Source of the DNA: Janibacter terrae NBRC 107853
GTDB taxonomy: Bacteria > Actinomycetota > Actinomycetes > Actinomycetales > Dermatophilaceae
Direction: 5' to 3'
Length of the DNA stretch: 64,000 nucleotides
Assembly: GCF_001591405.1 (NCBI RefSeq)
Contig: NZ_BCUV01000010.1
Location: 62,001-126,000 of the forward strand
Made by a program: the position numbers and the translations under genes. Below, in pieces: positions 8,475-16,896 of the stretch (the stretch's first letter is position 1; each line of letters begins with the position of its first letter). The notes beneath the pieces were generated by a model that searched no databases, was not told where the DNA came from, and worked only from the letters and a program-made list of their open reading frames with translations.

Positions 8475-11400
8475 CGACCTCCCGCTCCGCCACCATCGCC
8501 AAGGGCCTGGCCGCGCTGACCGGGATCCTGCTGATCCTGCTCGCAGTCCCCGCGGCCCTGGCCCTCTTCGGGGGCAACCCCTTCGAGGCCCTGCCGAGCA
8601 ATCTCGACGGCGCCTGGAATGCACTGACGCGACCCGACGACGGCCGGCTGCTCATCGCGGTCCTGACGATCGCCGGGTGGGCGGTGTGGGCCAGCCTCGC
8701 GGCCTCGCTGCTCGTCGAGATCCCAGCGGCCTTACGCGGCGTGCCCGCGCCTCGCCTGCCGGGCCTGTCGTGGCAGCAGGGTCGCGCCGCGGCCATGACC
8801 GGTGCCGTCGCCGCGATGCTCGCCCTCGGTGGCGCCGGTGCAGTGACCGCCGCCCCGACCACCCACGCACCCGCGGTGACACAGGCGACGACCCAGGCTC
8901 ACGCTCAGGACGCGACCCGACCCAGCACCCCGGCCACGACCAGTGATCAGCAGCGCAGCGTCACCGTCCAGGACGGTGACACCCTCTGGGGCATCGCCGA
9001 GGACGAGCTCGGCGACGGGCACCGCTACACCGACATCGCCCAGGCCAACCGCGCCCAGATCAACGACCCAGACCTGATCCAGCCCGGGTGGGAGCTCACC
9101 CTGCCCGGCACCACCGCTACCGCGAGTTCCTCCCGTGAGAGCACCCCGAAGCCCGTGCCCCAGCAGGAGCAGGAGCGGTCCGCTTCGACCACGACCCCTG
9201 ACCCCTCCGGTCAGGACGACAGCGCCCACGGCGCTGTCCCGCCGGCGATCTCATCCACCGCCGGCGAGGCGCGCCCGAGCCCGACCCATTCCCCCAGCTC
9301 GGGCGCGCCCACGACCACCGCGGTACCGGCCGCTGACCCGGCCCCCGCCGCGGCCGTCGACGGAGACCGGATGCCCGTCGCGCCGGTCATCGGCATCGGA
9401 GCTCTGGCCTGCGCCGGCCTGGTGACGCTGCTGGTGCGGCGTCGCCGGCAGCAGGACCGTCACCGCGCACCCGGACGGCGGATCGCGCGACCCGCCGGTG
9501 CAGCCGCAGACCTCGAGCGGACCATCCGCGAGGCGGCCGACCCCATCGGGGTCGACGCTCTCGACCAGGCGCTCCGTTCCCTCGGGCACGGCGCCAGCAT
9601 CGGCGCGCACGCGCTGCCGACGCTGCGCGCCGCCCGTCTCCTTCCCGAGCGCATCGAGCTCTACACCGTGGAAGAGCACACCGACCTGCTCCCCGCCCCG
9701 TGGATGCGCACCGACCAGGCCGACGGGGGAGGGGTAGCCGACCCCGGCACCTGGGTGCTGCTGCGCCGCGACCTGGACTCGCTGGCCGGCACCGACCACC
9801 TGCCGGCGCCGTGGCCGGCACTGGTCACCGTCGGCATCGACGAGCAGCACGCGCACGTCCTGCTCAACCTCGAGCAGATCGGCACCCTGGCCATCACCGG
9901 CGACCCCGCGACCGCGACCGCCGTCGTCGCCGGCCTGGGGATCGAGCTCATCACGAGCCGGTGGTGCGACGACGCCCAGATCACGCTCGTCGACGTCATG
10001 CCCGAGCTCGTCAGCGCCCTGGGCAACGAGCGGGTCGTCCACGCCACCGACATCGACCACGTCCTGGCCGGCCTCGAGCACAGCGCCGAGGTCCACCGCT
10101 CCGCGTTCACCCGCGAGGGCGTCGACGACGCCGCAGCCGCACGAACCAAGGGCGTCGTCGACGAAGCCTGGACCCCGCACCTCATCCTCACCGGCGAGAC
10201 CCTCACGAGCGAGCAGGCAGATCGTCTGCGCAGTGTCGTCGAGACCACGCCGCGACTCGCGGTCGCCGCGATCACCTCAGGGACCGCTCCGACCAGCCCC
10301 TGGGTCCTCGAGGTCAGCCCCGGCCGCGACGCTCTGCCGAGCGCATCCCTGTCCCCGACCGGGATGCGGCTGGTGCCGCAACACCTCACCCGCCAGGCCT
10401 ACCTGGCTCAGCTCGACCTCTTCGACACCACCACCCACGAGGACGTCCCCGGCCCCGACTGGGCCGAGAACATCACCGACGGGACCCCCTTCGACCTCGA
10501 GGACCTGCCCCAGCCCGAGGTCGTGGCCCTGCCCGCCCCGACCTCCCAGACCCGAGACGTCGACGAGTTCCTGGAGACGGTCGACGCCGAGCTGAGCACG
10601 CCGGAGTACGTCGTCGACGGCGACGGCGGGTACAACACCCCGGTGCCGCTCTCGGCGTCCTCCTGGATCACCTCCCACACCACGCATGACAACCAGGGAT
10701 CCCCCGCGTCAACAGCGACAGAGACACCCGCCCAGAGCACCCCCGGCGACACTGAAGCTCCCGATGCCGCAGCCCAGACCGCCGCCGACAGCGCCACCGG
10801 GCAGACCGCCAGTGAAGACCGGGGAGTGCGCTCCCTGCCGGGCGCGACCGGCCCGGTCGTACGGGTCCTGGGCAAGGTCGAGATCATCGGTGCCCGCGGC
10901 CCGCGGCCGGCGTCACACCGCCGGACCACCGAGCTCGTGACCTTCCTGACGATGCACCCCGGCGGCGACGAGAAGGTCTTCAGCGCCGCGATCTTCCCCG
11001 GCGAGGAGCTCGGGGCCAAGCTCTCCCACAAGAGGCAGACCTACATGAACACAGCCCGCAGATGGCTTGGTCGTGACGACGACGGTCGCCCCTTCGTCGT
11101 CGAGGTCGACGCGGACGGATACCGGGTCACCGGAGACGTCACGCTCGACTGGCACCGGATGCGTGACCTCATCGGCTCCGACATCGCCCAGACCCCCGAC
11201 GACGCTCTGCACGAGGCCCTCAGCCTGGTCACCGAGACCCCGTTCACCGGGATCGACCAGAGCCGCTGGGAGTGGGCCCAGGACGACATCGCCGAGGTGT
11301 GCGCCACCGTCGCCGACGTCGCGCACGAGCTGAGCACCCGAGCCCTTCGCGCTGGCGACTCCCGCACCGCGACCTGGGCCGCGGAGAAGGGTCTGCTCGC

Positions 11401-11587
11401 TGAGCCGGTGAGCGAGACCCTCTGGAGGGACCTCATCACCGCCGCCTGGAGCTCGGGCATCCCCGGCCGGGCCCGGGACACCATCGAGTCCGCCCGCGCG
11501 GCGCTGGAGCCCCTCGGCGATGACCTCGAGGACGAGACCGTGCAGCTGATCAACGACGTCATCGCCCAGGAGCGGCGCCATGCCTGA
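8471..11587 (+). CDS. Large membrane protein with LysM domain and C-terminal BTAD domain
   Basis: A 1038-aa protein. Order: membrane helices at about residues 9-33, 60-82 and 100-122; a LysM domain at about 162-214 (VTVQDGDTLWGIAEDELG to PGWELTLPG), which should face the peptidoglycan; a Pro/Ser/Thr linker; another membrane helix at about 308-327 followed by an RRRRQQ stop-transfer; a long cytoplasmic region; and a BTAD-type domain at about 795-1038 (WEWAQDDIAEVC region). LysM-BTAD proteins occur beside actinobacterial Tad loci. It could couple cell-wall sensing to regulation or to machine assembly. Its BTAD domain is clearly paralogous to the stand-alone protein at 19169-19840. Start ATG 8471 overlaps the previous stop. 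Confidence 0.85.
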   Translation: MTTSRSATIAKGLAALTGILLILLAVPAALALFGGNPFEALPSNLDGAWNALTRPDDGRLLIAVLTIAGWAVWASLAASLLVEIPAALRGVPAPRLPGLSWQQGRAAAMTGAVAAMLALGGAGAVTAAPTTHAPAVTQATTQAHAQDATRPSTPATTSDQQRSVTVQDGDTLWGIAEDELGDGHRYTDIAQANRAQINDPDLIQPGWELTLPGTTATASSSRESTPKPVPQQEQERSASTTTPDPSGQDDSAHGAVPPAISSTAGEARPSPTHSPSSGAPTTTAVPAADPAPAAAVDGDRMPVAPVIGIGALACAGLVTLLVRRRRQQDRHRAPGRRIARPAGAAADLERTIREAADPIGVDALDQALRSLGHGASIGAHALPTLRAARLLPERIELYTVEEHTDLLPAPWMRTDQADGGGVADPGTWVLLRRDLDSLAGTDHLPAPWPALVTVGIDEQHAHVLLNLEQIGTLAITGDPATATAVVAGLGIELITSRWCDDAQITLVDVMPELVSALGNERVVHATDIDHVLAGLEHSAEVHRSAFTREGVDDAAAARTKGVVDEAWTPHLILTGETLTSEQADRLRSVVETTPRLAVAAITSGTAPTSPWVLEVSPGRDALPSASLSPTGMRLVPQHLTRQAYLAQLDLFDTTTHEDVPGPDWAENITDGTPFDLEDLPQPEVVALPAPTSQTRDVDEFLETVDAELSTPEYVVDGDGGYNTPVPLSASSWITSHTTHDNQGSPASTATETPAQSTPGDTEAPDAAAQTAADSATGQTASEDRGVRSLPGATGPVVRVLGKVEIIGARGPRPASHRRTTELVTFLTMHPGGDEKVFSAAIFPGEELGAKLSHKRQTYMNTARRWLGRDDDGRPFVVEVDADGYRVTGDVTLDWHRMRDLIGSDIAQTPDDALHEALSLVTETPFTGIDQSRWEWAQDDIAEVCATVADVAHELSTRALRAGDSRTATWAAEKGLLAEPVSETLWRDLITAAWSSGIPGRARDTIESARAALEPLGDDLEDETVQLINDVIAQERRHA

Positions 11588-11606
11588 CCCCGACGAGAGG
11601 ACCGTC

Positions 11607-12182
11607 ATGCGACATCTGAAGACCACCGTGAGTTCCGCGGCCGTCGCTGCGGTCGTCGTGCTCTCGGCCGCGAGCTGCAGCAACAGCACCGACCCGAAGG
11701 GCACCGCCACCGAGAGCACCGCCTCGCCGACCACGAGCGAGGTCACCTACGACGACGAGCACGCCTTCACCGAGGCCGAGAAGGCCGCCAAGAAGGCCGT
11801 CGCACGGGACCGCAACGAGCCCGTGCCAGAGGACGCCACTTGGGCAACTGATACCTACCGACAAGACCGCGCCGCAGCACTCGCAGACAACGAAAAGCAG
11901 GGCATCACCCTGAAGGGCACCACCGAGTGGACCGGTTTCAAGCGGGGAATGTCGAACCCTGACGCAGCCGGCGGCTGGGACCTCACCGCCTACGTCTGCT
12001 CGAGGTCGGATACCCGTGCCTACAAGGGGAGCAAGGACGTCAGCCTCGGGGCTGACGGCAAGCCGCTCCCGAAGGGGAAGCGCGATGTCGTCGCCCTCTA
12101 CAGCTTCACCACGCCGGACAAGGGCAAGACCTGGCAGGTCAACGACACGCAGCAGGTGGAGGACGAATCATGCGACGAGTGA
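11607..12182 (+). CDS. Putative lipoprotein of the Tad operon
   Basis: A 191-aa protein with a lipoprotein signal (about 24 residues ending LSAASC), then a Thr/Ser-rich tether and a charged soluble domain. I chose ATG 11607 because GAGAGG lies 7-12 nt upstream and this start gives a clean signal peptide; the ATG at 11580 overlaps the previous gene and would put nine charged residues in front. Function is unknown. Position suggests an envelope accessory of the secretion system. Its 3' end overlaps the next gene by 13 bp. Confidence 0.7.
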   Translation: MRHLKTTVSSAAVAAVVVLSAASCSNSTDPKGTATESTASPTTSEVTYDDEHAFTEAEKAAKKAVARDRNEPVPEDATWATDTYRQDRAAALADNEKQGITLKGTTEWTGFKRGMSNPDAAGGWDLTAYVCSRSDTRAYKGSKDVSLGADGKPLPKGKRDVVALYSFTTPDKGKTWQVNDTQQVEDESCDE

Positions 12183-13006
12183 TCATCACCGTGGGCGCAG
12201 CCAGTACGGGGCTGCTCCTGGCCGCACCTGCATGGGCCGGCGCACCGATCCCCATGGACGGCAAGATCGACCACGAGGACGGCGTCTACACCGCCACTGC
12301 TGAGAGCCAGGGCGGTGGCTCGTCGAGCGCGGGTTCTAGTGCACCGAAGGGGGGCGGCTCCAGCTCGGCCGGGTCCAACGCACAGCCGGTGGTGCTGACA
12401 CCGGAGCAGAAGGCCGCGCAAGAAGCCGCCAGCACAGCGTGCAAGGGCGTCACGGCCATCGCCGGGGAAGTACCGGAGGAGTGCATGGTGGCGGCCGTCC
12501 CTAATGCCCCGGCGCAGCCGCGAGTCTCTGTCGCAGACGTCCGGGAGAAGGCAACCGACCAGATCACTCTGAGCGCCCCAGACCTCAAGGCCTCACCATG
12601 CCTGGCCGGGGGAGGCTGCAAGGGCACCGTCGGCGTCCCGGTCTGGCTCTGGGTCGGCGACGGCAGCTCGCTACCGTCCGACTCCGCGAGCGCGTCGGCC
12701 GGCCCCTACACGGTTAACGTCAGCGCCAAGGTCCGCCAGGTCGAGTGGAGCCTGGGAGATGGGCAGACGACGATCTGCTCGGGCTCGGGCACGCCGTACG
12801 AGAAGGCCACGCACGGCTGGTCGGCCCCGGAGTGTGGTTTCGAGAAGGGGTGGCAGAAGGCCGGGACGTACACCCTGACGGCGTCCTACGTGTGGGATGT
12901 CGACTGGTCGGGCTCTGTGACCGGGTCGGACTCGCAGACGATGTCGTCGACGCAGCAGGTCACGGTGCGTGAGATCCAGACGACTGTGTCGTCGAACGGG
13001 TCGTGA
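12170..13006 (+). CDS. Secreted protein, possibly PKD-like
   Basis: A 278-aa protein with a Sec signal peptide (cleavage likely after AWA, residue 23), a Gly/Ser-rich linker containing two GGGSSSAGS repeats (residues 47-68), two Cys pairs (CKG...CMV and CLAGGGC) and a beta-rich C-terminus (WSLGDGQTTICSGSGTPYEK, then AGTYTLTASYVWDV) resembling a PKD fold. It is the last gene of the operon and the likely surface-exposed product. Function unknown. Confidence 0.75.
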   Translation: MRRVIITVGAASTGLLLAAPAWAGAPIPMDGKIDHEDGVYTATAESQGGGSSSAGSSAPKGGGSSSAGSNAQPVVLTPEQKAAQEAASTACKGVTAIAGEVPEECMVAAVPNAPAQPRVSVADVREKATDQITLSAPDLKASPCLAGGGCKGTVGVPVWLWVGDGSSLPSDSASASAGPYTVNVSAKVRQVEWSLGDGQTTICSGSGTPYEKATHGWSAPECGFEKGWQKAGTYTLTASYVWDVDWSGSVTGSDSQTMSSTQQVTVREIQTTVSSNGS

Positions 13007-13180
13007 TGAGCGTGGTGTCGTCGTCGAGCTGGGGGTCCGCGACGGGGTAGTCGTGGGCCGCTGACGGAGCCTGATCGCCTGATGGCGGTCGGGCGTTCAG
13101 GCGTTGCCGTGTGAGTTGGTGGAGCGCTAGAAAGTCAAGAAGTTTTCGAGATTTCTGCGGTTCTGACTTCCAGACCTCGC

Positions 13181-13222
13181 GTCCGGGGCGACCTCTTCCT
13201 CTGTGAAGGGATCGCCCCGGAC
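13181..13222. promoter_or_regulatory. Perfect 11-bp inverted repeat with 20-nt loop
   Basis: GTCCGGGGCGA at 13181-13191 is matched by TCGCCCCGGAC at 13212-13222. No T-tract follows, so it is not a standard terminator. It sits in the 295-bp gap between the secreted protein and the ribbon-helix-helix gene and may be an operator, leader hairpin or part of a replication control region. Confidence 0.55.
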
Positions 13223-13270
13223 GAGAGGAGTTGCAGATCGTGGAGACGACACACGGCGCGCCTACGTCAT

Positions 13271-13280
13271 TAACCGGTTA
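13271..13280. promoter_or_regulatory. Palindrome TAACCGGTTA, candidate operator
   Basis: A perfect 10-bp palindrome in locally AT-richer DNA, 22 bp upstream of the ATG of the tandem ribbon-helix-helix gene. Autoregulation through this site is a plausible inference. Confidence 0.4.
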
Positions 13281-13301
13281 TCGGGTGGAAGTGTCGTCTT
13301 C

Positions 13302-13778
13302 ATGGCCGGCCGACCACGACGCAGCGTTCCCCGCGTGCAGTCCAACATTCGCATCGACGCCCCCGTCAAGCGCGAGCTCGAAGCGCAGGCTCAGGACGCT
13401 GGGATGCCCCTCTCTACGTACCTCGAGCACGTCGTCGCTCACGCCTTCAGGTACTCGGGTCCCTACCTCACGCCGATGGACACGCTGCCGACGAGCATCC
13501 CTCTCACGTCGCTGCGCCGCGCTGTGGCTTCTCTTGATCGGCATAGCTGCCCGAGCGTTCGCGGGGGACAGTCTCCGTACGTCACGGTCAAGCTCGACGA
13601 GCCGCTGGCCGATCCTCTGCGGCAGCGCGCTCGAGGGTTCGGCGTCCCGTACACCGACTACCTCCGCGGGGTTCTGCACCTCGCAGCCGGTTTCACCGCT
13701 TCGGGATCGAGCGGCCAGCTCGATCTCGGTTTCGACGTCTCGACCGCGAAGGGGGAGCGCCAGCTCAGAGCCTCATAG
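13302..13778 (+). CDS. Tandem ribbon-helix-helix-like DNA-binding protein
   Basis: A 158-aa protein with two similar modules, residues about 13-49 (NIRIDAPVKRELEAQAQDAG then LSTYLEHVV) and about 92-128 (YVTVKLDEPLADPLRQRARG then YTDYLRGVL). Each has the RHH order: basic strand, helix, turn, helix. A single chain could therefore mimic an RHH dimer. GTG at 13203 would give a longer form, but ATG 13302 places the basic MAGRPRR tail just before module 1. Plausible roles: copy-number or partition regulator. The assignment rests on pattern reading only. Confidence 0.6.
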   Translation: MAGRPRRSVPRVQSNIRIDAPVKRELEAQAQDAGMPLSTYLEHVVAHAFRYSGPYLTPMDTLPTSIPLTSLRRAVASLDRHSCPSVRGGQSPYVTVKLDEPLADPLRQRARGFGVPYTDYLRGVLHLAAGFTASGSSGQLDLGFDVSTAKGERQLRAS

Positions 13779-13786
13779 CAAAGGAC

Positions 13787-13848
13787 GATCGCCCCCTGCG
13801 CCAACAGGGAGCGATCTGATCCGTATAGGGGCCGGGTACCAACCGGCC
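13787..13848. terminator. Two hairpins between the RHH gene and the replication-type gene
   Basis: GATCGCCCCCTG (13787-13798) pairs with CAGGGAGCGATC (13805-13816) with one mismatch and a 6-nt loop. GGCCGG (13830-13835) pairs with CCGGCC (13843-13848). The first begins right after the RHH stop and could terminate transcription, although no T-run follows. Confidence 0.45.
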
Positions 13849-13913
13849 TTGTCACCGCGAAAGAGCTCCAGACCTTCGGAGGGAACGAGCTCAATCCTTG
13901 GAAAGGCATCTCC

Positions 13914-16085
13914 ATGCTAGCACCGAGGGCGATGTCGTCATACCCAAATGCGGGTATCGACACGCCGACTTTTGACCCTGCTCCACCCGCGCTTCAGCCC
14001 CTTGATTCTGGGGTTTGGGTGCCCCGTCTGCTGCGTGACGCGATCACGGATCCGGCACGTCTGGCGGACCTGGTGGTCCTCTACTCGTGGTCCAACGACG
14101 GTGACGTGATCGCGCGTCAGAGCGCGATCATGACGGCCCTGGGACGCCCCGGGGCCCGCCCGGACGCGCTGGGCGCGCGGCTGCGCGCGGCCGAGGACGC
14201 TGGGTGGATCGTGCGTCGCCGCACGCGCCGAGGCGCCGGTGTGACCCGGTACCGGCTCGCGCACCGGCCCTGCCCGGGCAAGGTCGCTTTTGACGTCGTC
14301 CCGCACGCGATGATGCAGGCCCTGCGCGACGGTGGGATCGGCCCGGGGGAGCTGCGCACGTGGCTGTTCCTGGACCAGGCTCTTGGGTACCGGGGGTATA
14401 CCCGAGACTCCGCGGCCGAGGTCGCGGCCCGGGTCGGGGTCAGTGCCCGCACGGTGCAGCGGCACCTGACGGCACTGGTCTCGCTCGGCTTCCTCGAGCG
14501 TGAGGACACCGCCACGGGATGGGTCCTGACCCGACCGGCGAGCACCGCGGCGACGACTGCAACGCAGGTCGACGAAATCGAGGGTGAGCTCGCCGACGCG
14601 CCGCTGCAGGGGTGCGACACCAACGCGGGGTCCTGCGACACCAACGCGGGGTCCATGTATCTAGCCCCCGATTCTCTAACCCCCGAGATCTCCCCCTCCT
14701 CACGTAGTGCTCGTCACCTAGGTAAGAACGCGACGCGCGCGACGAGCGGCCGCAAGCGGCCGAGCGGAGGGATCTACCAGGTCGACGGTGTCAGAGAGGT
14801 CGCGGACCTACTGGCTCAGGATCGGGCGTGGAGGTGGGGTGCTCGGCGGAAGTGGCTCAACGGGATCCTCGCCAAGGCCGTCGCCCCGGCGCTGCAGCGG
14901 GGCTTGACCCCCGAGGCGATCGCCATGGTCCTCACCGAGAGCGCGGCCGGGGAGCTCGACGACGCGGCCGAGCTGCTTCAGTCCCTCATCCCGGCCGCGC
15001 AGTCCGCCTTGAGCGCCTTGGCGATCGACACCCGCCTGGGCCAGGCCTGCCAGGACTGCGGCCGCCGTGAGGCCGATGCCGGCGGCGAGATCCGCGACCG
15101 GCTGTGCCCGTGGTGCCACGAGCAGCGCATCGGCATCGAGGAGATCCCCGCCGAGATCCTCGCCCAGATCCAGGCGCACCTGACCGCCCCGACCACCACC
15201 ACGCAAAGCACCGACACGACGGCACAGGAGGTGCCCGAGATGACCAGCACACCCACGACCACGACCACGACACCGGCTCAGGCGACCCACGAGCAGCGTC
15301 GCGCGCGTGACCGGGCCCGCCGCTCGAGGTACGCCAAGAGGCGCCGGCTGCGGCTGCTCGAGGGCACCTGGGAAAGCACCTTGGTCCCCGCCGGCCCCGC
15401 CCGTACGAGAGTCCTCGAGCTCCACCAGCAGGGGTGGTCCCTCGCGGCCCTGGAGGCCATGATCGGGGAGTCTCAGGGTCACCTGTCGAACCTGGTCTAC
15501 GAGGGGCACTCCGATGCCCGACGGTGGGTCACCCGCGAGCGCGAGGCGCGGATCCTGGACCTCGAGCCGACCTTGGACCTGGTCCCCGACGGGTGCCACG
15601 TCCCCGGTCTTGGGACACGGCGCCGTGTGCAGGCCCTCTCGGCGATCGGGTGGTCTCTGCAGGAGGTCGCTGACCTGGCCGGGGTGAGCAAGCAGGCCCT
15701 CGCCGGCAGCCTGCGCGCGCACCGGGTTACCGCCCGGGTCGCCCGGACCATCCGGGGGATCTACCTCGAGCTGGAGAGCACCCCCGGGCCCTCGGAGCGG
15801 ACCCGCCGGCACGCCGCCACGAAGGGGTGGCCACCGCCTGCCGCGTGGGACGACGTCGACGACCCGAGGGAGGACGCCGAGCACACCGCCCAGGCCCCGA
15901 CACACGGGAGCCGGCTCAGCGTCGACTCCCTGACCGACTGCGCCTCGTGGGGAATGACCCGCGAGCAGGCCGCGCATCGTCTCGGAGTGCGGCCCGGCTC
16001 GATCGACCGGTGGCTCAACCGCCACGAGGCGCCGGGGCTGCGCGCTCGGTTCGCCCGCAACGAGGCCGCGACGACTGCCGCATGA
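13914..16085 (+). CDS. Large multi-HTH protein, candidate replication initiator
   Basis: A 723-aa basic protein. A winged-HTH lies near residues 162-196 (SAAEVAARVGVSARTVQRHL). A zinc ribbon lies near 379-404 (CQDCGRR ... CPWCHEQ). A Thr-rich linker (about 425-450) leads to a Lys/Arg-rich segment and further HTH-like stretches (GWSLQEVADLAGVSKQAL; MTREQAAHRLGVRPGSIDRW). The first half resembles actinobacterial plasmid replication proteins with a helix-turn-helix. ATG 13914 follows GGAAAGG; ATG 13932 is possible. An internal ATG at 15240 has a strong site of its own and may yield a second product. The replication role is inferred from architecture and context. Confidence 0.65.
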   Translation: MLAPRAMSSYPNAGIDTPTFDPAPPALQPLDSGVWVPRLLRDAITDPARLADLVVLYSWSNDGDVIARQSAIMTALGRPGARPDALGARLRAAEDAGWIVRRRTRRGAGVTRYRLAHRPCPGKVAFDVVPHAMMQALRDGGIGPGELRTWLFLDQALGYRGYTRDSAAEVAARVGVSARTVQRHLTALVSLGFLEREDTATGWVLTRPASTAATTATQVDEIEGELADAPLQGCDTNAGSCDTNAGSMYLAPDSLTPEISPSSRSARHLGKNATRATSGRKRPSGGIYQVDGVREVADLLAQDRAWRWGARRKWLNGILAKAVAPALQRGLTPEAIAMVLTESAAGELDDAAELLQSLIPAAQSALSALAIDTRLGQACQDCGRREADAGGEIRDRLCPWCHEQRIGIEEIPAEILAQIQAHLTAPTTTTQSTDTTAQEVPEMTSTPTTTTTTPAQATHEQRRARDRARRSRYAKRRRLRLLEGTWESTLVPAGPARTRVLELHQQGWSLAALEAMIGESQGHLSNLVYEGHSDARRWVTREREARILDLEPTLDLVPDGCHVPGLGTRRRVQALSAIGWSLQEVADLAGVSKQALAGSLRAHRVTARVARTIRGIYLELESTPGPSERTRRHAATKGWPPPAAWDDVDDPREDAEHTAQAPTHGSRLSVDSLTDCASWGMTREQAAHRLGVRPGSIDRWLNRHEAPGLRARFARNEAATTAA
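14613..14654 (+). repeat. Perfect tandem duplication of 21 bp inside the replication-type gene
   Basis: Units 14613-14633 and 14634-14654 are identical and keep the frame, giving CDTNAGS twice. They lie between the winged-HTH and the zinc ribbon. They could be a recent slippage event or paired binding sites. Confidence 0.85.
15240..16085 (+). CDS. Possible nested product: C-terminal HTH protein from an internal start
   Basis: ATG 15240 is in frame with the 13914 gene and is preceded by AGGAGG at 15226-15231, an ideal Shine-Dalgarno 8 nt away. The 281-residue product would start in the Thr-rich linker and contain the basic RRARDRARRSRYAKRRR stretch and the two C-terminal HTH motifs. A full-length initiator plus a short DNA-binding repressor form is a known plasmid strategy. 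It remains inference here. Confidence 0.4.
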   Translation: MTSTPTTTTTTPAQATHEQRRARDRARRSRYAKRRRLRLLEGTWESTLVPAGPARTRVLELHQQGWSLAALEAMIGESQGHLSNLVYEGHSDARRWVTREREARILDLEPTLDLVPDGCHVPGLGTRRRVQALSAIGWSLQEVADLAGVSKQALAGSLRAHRVTARVARTIRGIYLELESTPGPSERTRRHAATKGWPPPAAWDDVDDPREDAEHTAQAPTHGSRLSVDSLTDCASWGMTREQAAHRLGVRPGSIDRWLNRHEAPGLRARFARNEAATTAA

Positions 16086-16113
16086 CCCGCCATCTTCGAG
16101 GGAGCGTGGCCGT

Positions 16114-16896
16114 CTATTGGCGCAAGTCGGGGTGACAGCGGGTCAGATGCGCCCGCAGCCCGCGGACCTCTACGAACGCACGTGAGCACTGGGTGCACCA
16201 GGTCCACCCGCTGAGGGTGATGTGCTGCTCGATCGTCGTGACCCACCACCACGGTGCGCGATCGCGCCCGTCCGGCGGGGGGAGGCGCCCTTCTTCGCGA
16301 CGCTTGCTCAGCACGTAGCTGACCCACCCCAGTCGCCGAGCGACGTCCATCGTGCGCCACCGCGGCGGCCCGAGGATCACCCGGCCGGCGTTGATGTCGC
16401 CAGCCAGCCGTGCGGGTGTGACACCCAGGACGGCCGCGATGTCGGGAATCTCAGCGCCCTCGCGCCATGCCTTCGTCGCGGAGAGCATCTGCTCGGGAGA
16501 GTGACGAAGGGGGGCGGGCCAACCCTCGAAGGCGACGCGGACAAGATCTGGTGGGACGTCGAAGGCGCGGCCGATCAGGGTGTAGCTCGCCCCGCGGTCG
16601 ATCGCCTTCTTCCAGTCAGGGATCTGCTCCAGGTGCGGAGCCAGGAGCCTGAGGCCGGTGAGGCGCAGGATCTGCTGTACGCGCGCGTGGTGCTCGTCGA
16701 CGTCACGGCCGAGGTCGGCCAGGCGTTCCCCGGCGGCCCGCCTGTGGAACAGCTCGAGATGCTGATCGGGGATCGGGTGCCGCCCACTTTCTGCCCAGAG
16801 TGCTGCGTGTGCCGGGGAGGTCACACCCAGCCCGGTGCGCTCGAGCGCGGCCACCCAGTCCGGATGGAGCACGTCGACGGCATTGGTGGAGGTCAC
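16114..16896 (-). CDS. Unknown DNA-binding-type protein with C-terminal C2H2-like zinc finger
   Basis: A 260-aa protein. Its C-terminal 25 residues hold a zinc-finger pattern (CTQCSRAFVEVRGLRAHLTR followed by CH). Upstream are several HTH-like helices (GASYTLIGRAFDVPPDLVRV; IPDIAAVLGVTPARLAGDI). Its stop lies 29 bp from the convergent replication-type gene, and its start overlaps the next minus-strand gene by 4 bp. A single zinc finger at the extreme C-terminus is unusual in bacteria. Function not assigned. Confidence 0.6.
   Translation of the reverse strand: MTSTNAVDVLHPDWVAALERTGLGVTSPAHAALWAESGRHPIPDQHLELFHRRAAGERLADLGRDVDEHHARVQQILRLTGLRLLAPHLEQIPDWKKAIDRGASYTLIGRAFDVPPDLVRVAFEGWPAPLRHSPEQMLSATKAWREGAEIPDIAAVLGVTPARLAGDINAGRVILGPPRWRTMDVARRLGWVSYVLSKRREEGRLPPPDGRDRAPWWWVTTIEQHITLSGWTWCTQCSRAFVEVRGLRAHLTRCHPDLRQ

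Noticed and set aside
16083-16145. Inverted repeat TGACCCGC / GCGGGTCA between convergent genes
   Set aside because: A 47-nt spacer and no T-tract make it a poor terminator; an 8-bp match at this distance is expected by chance in high-GC DNA.
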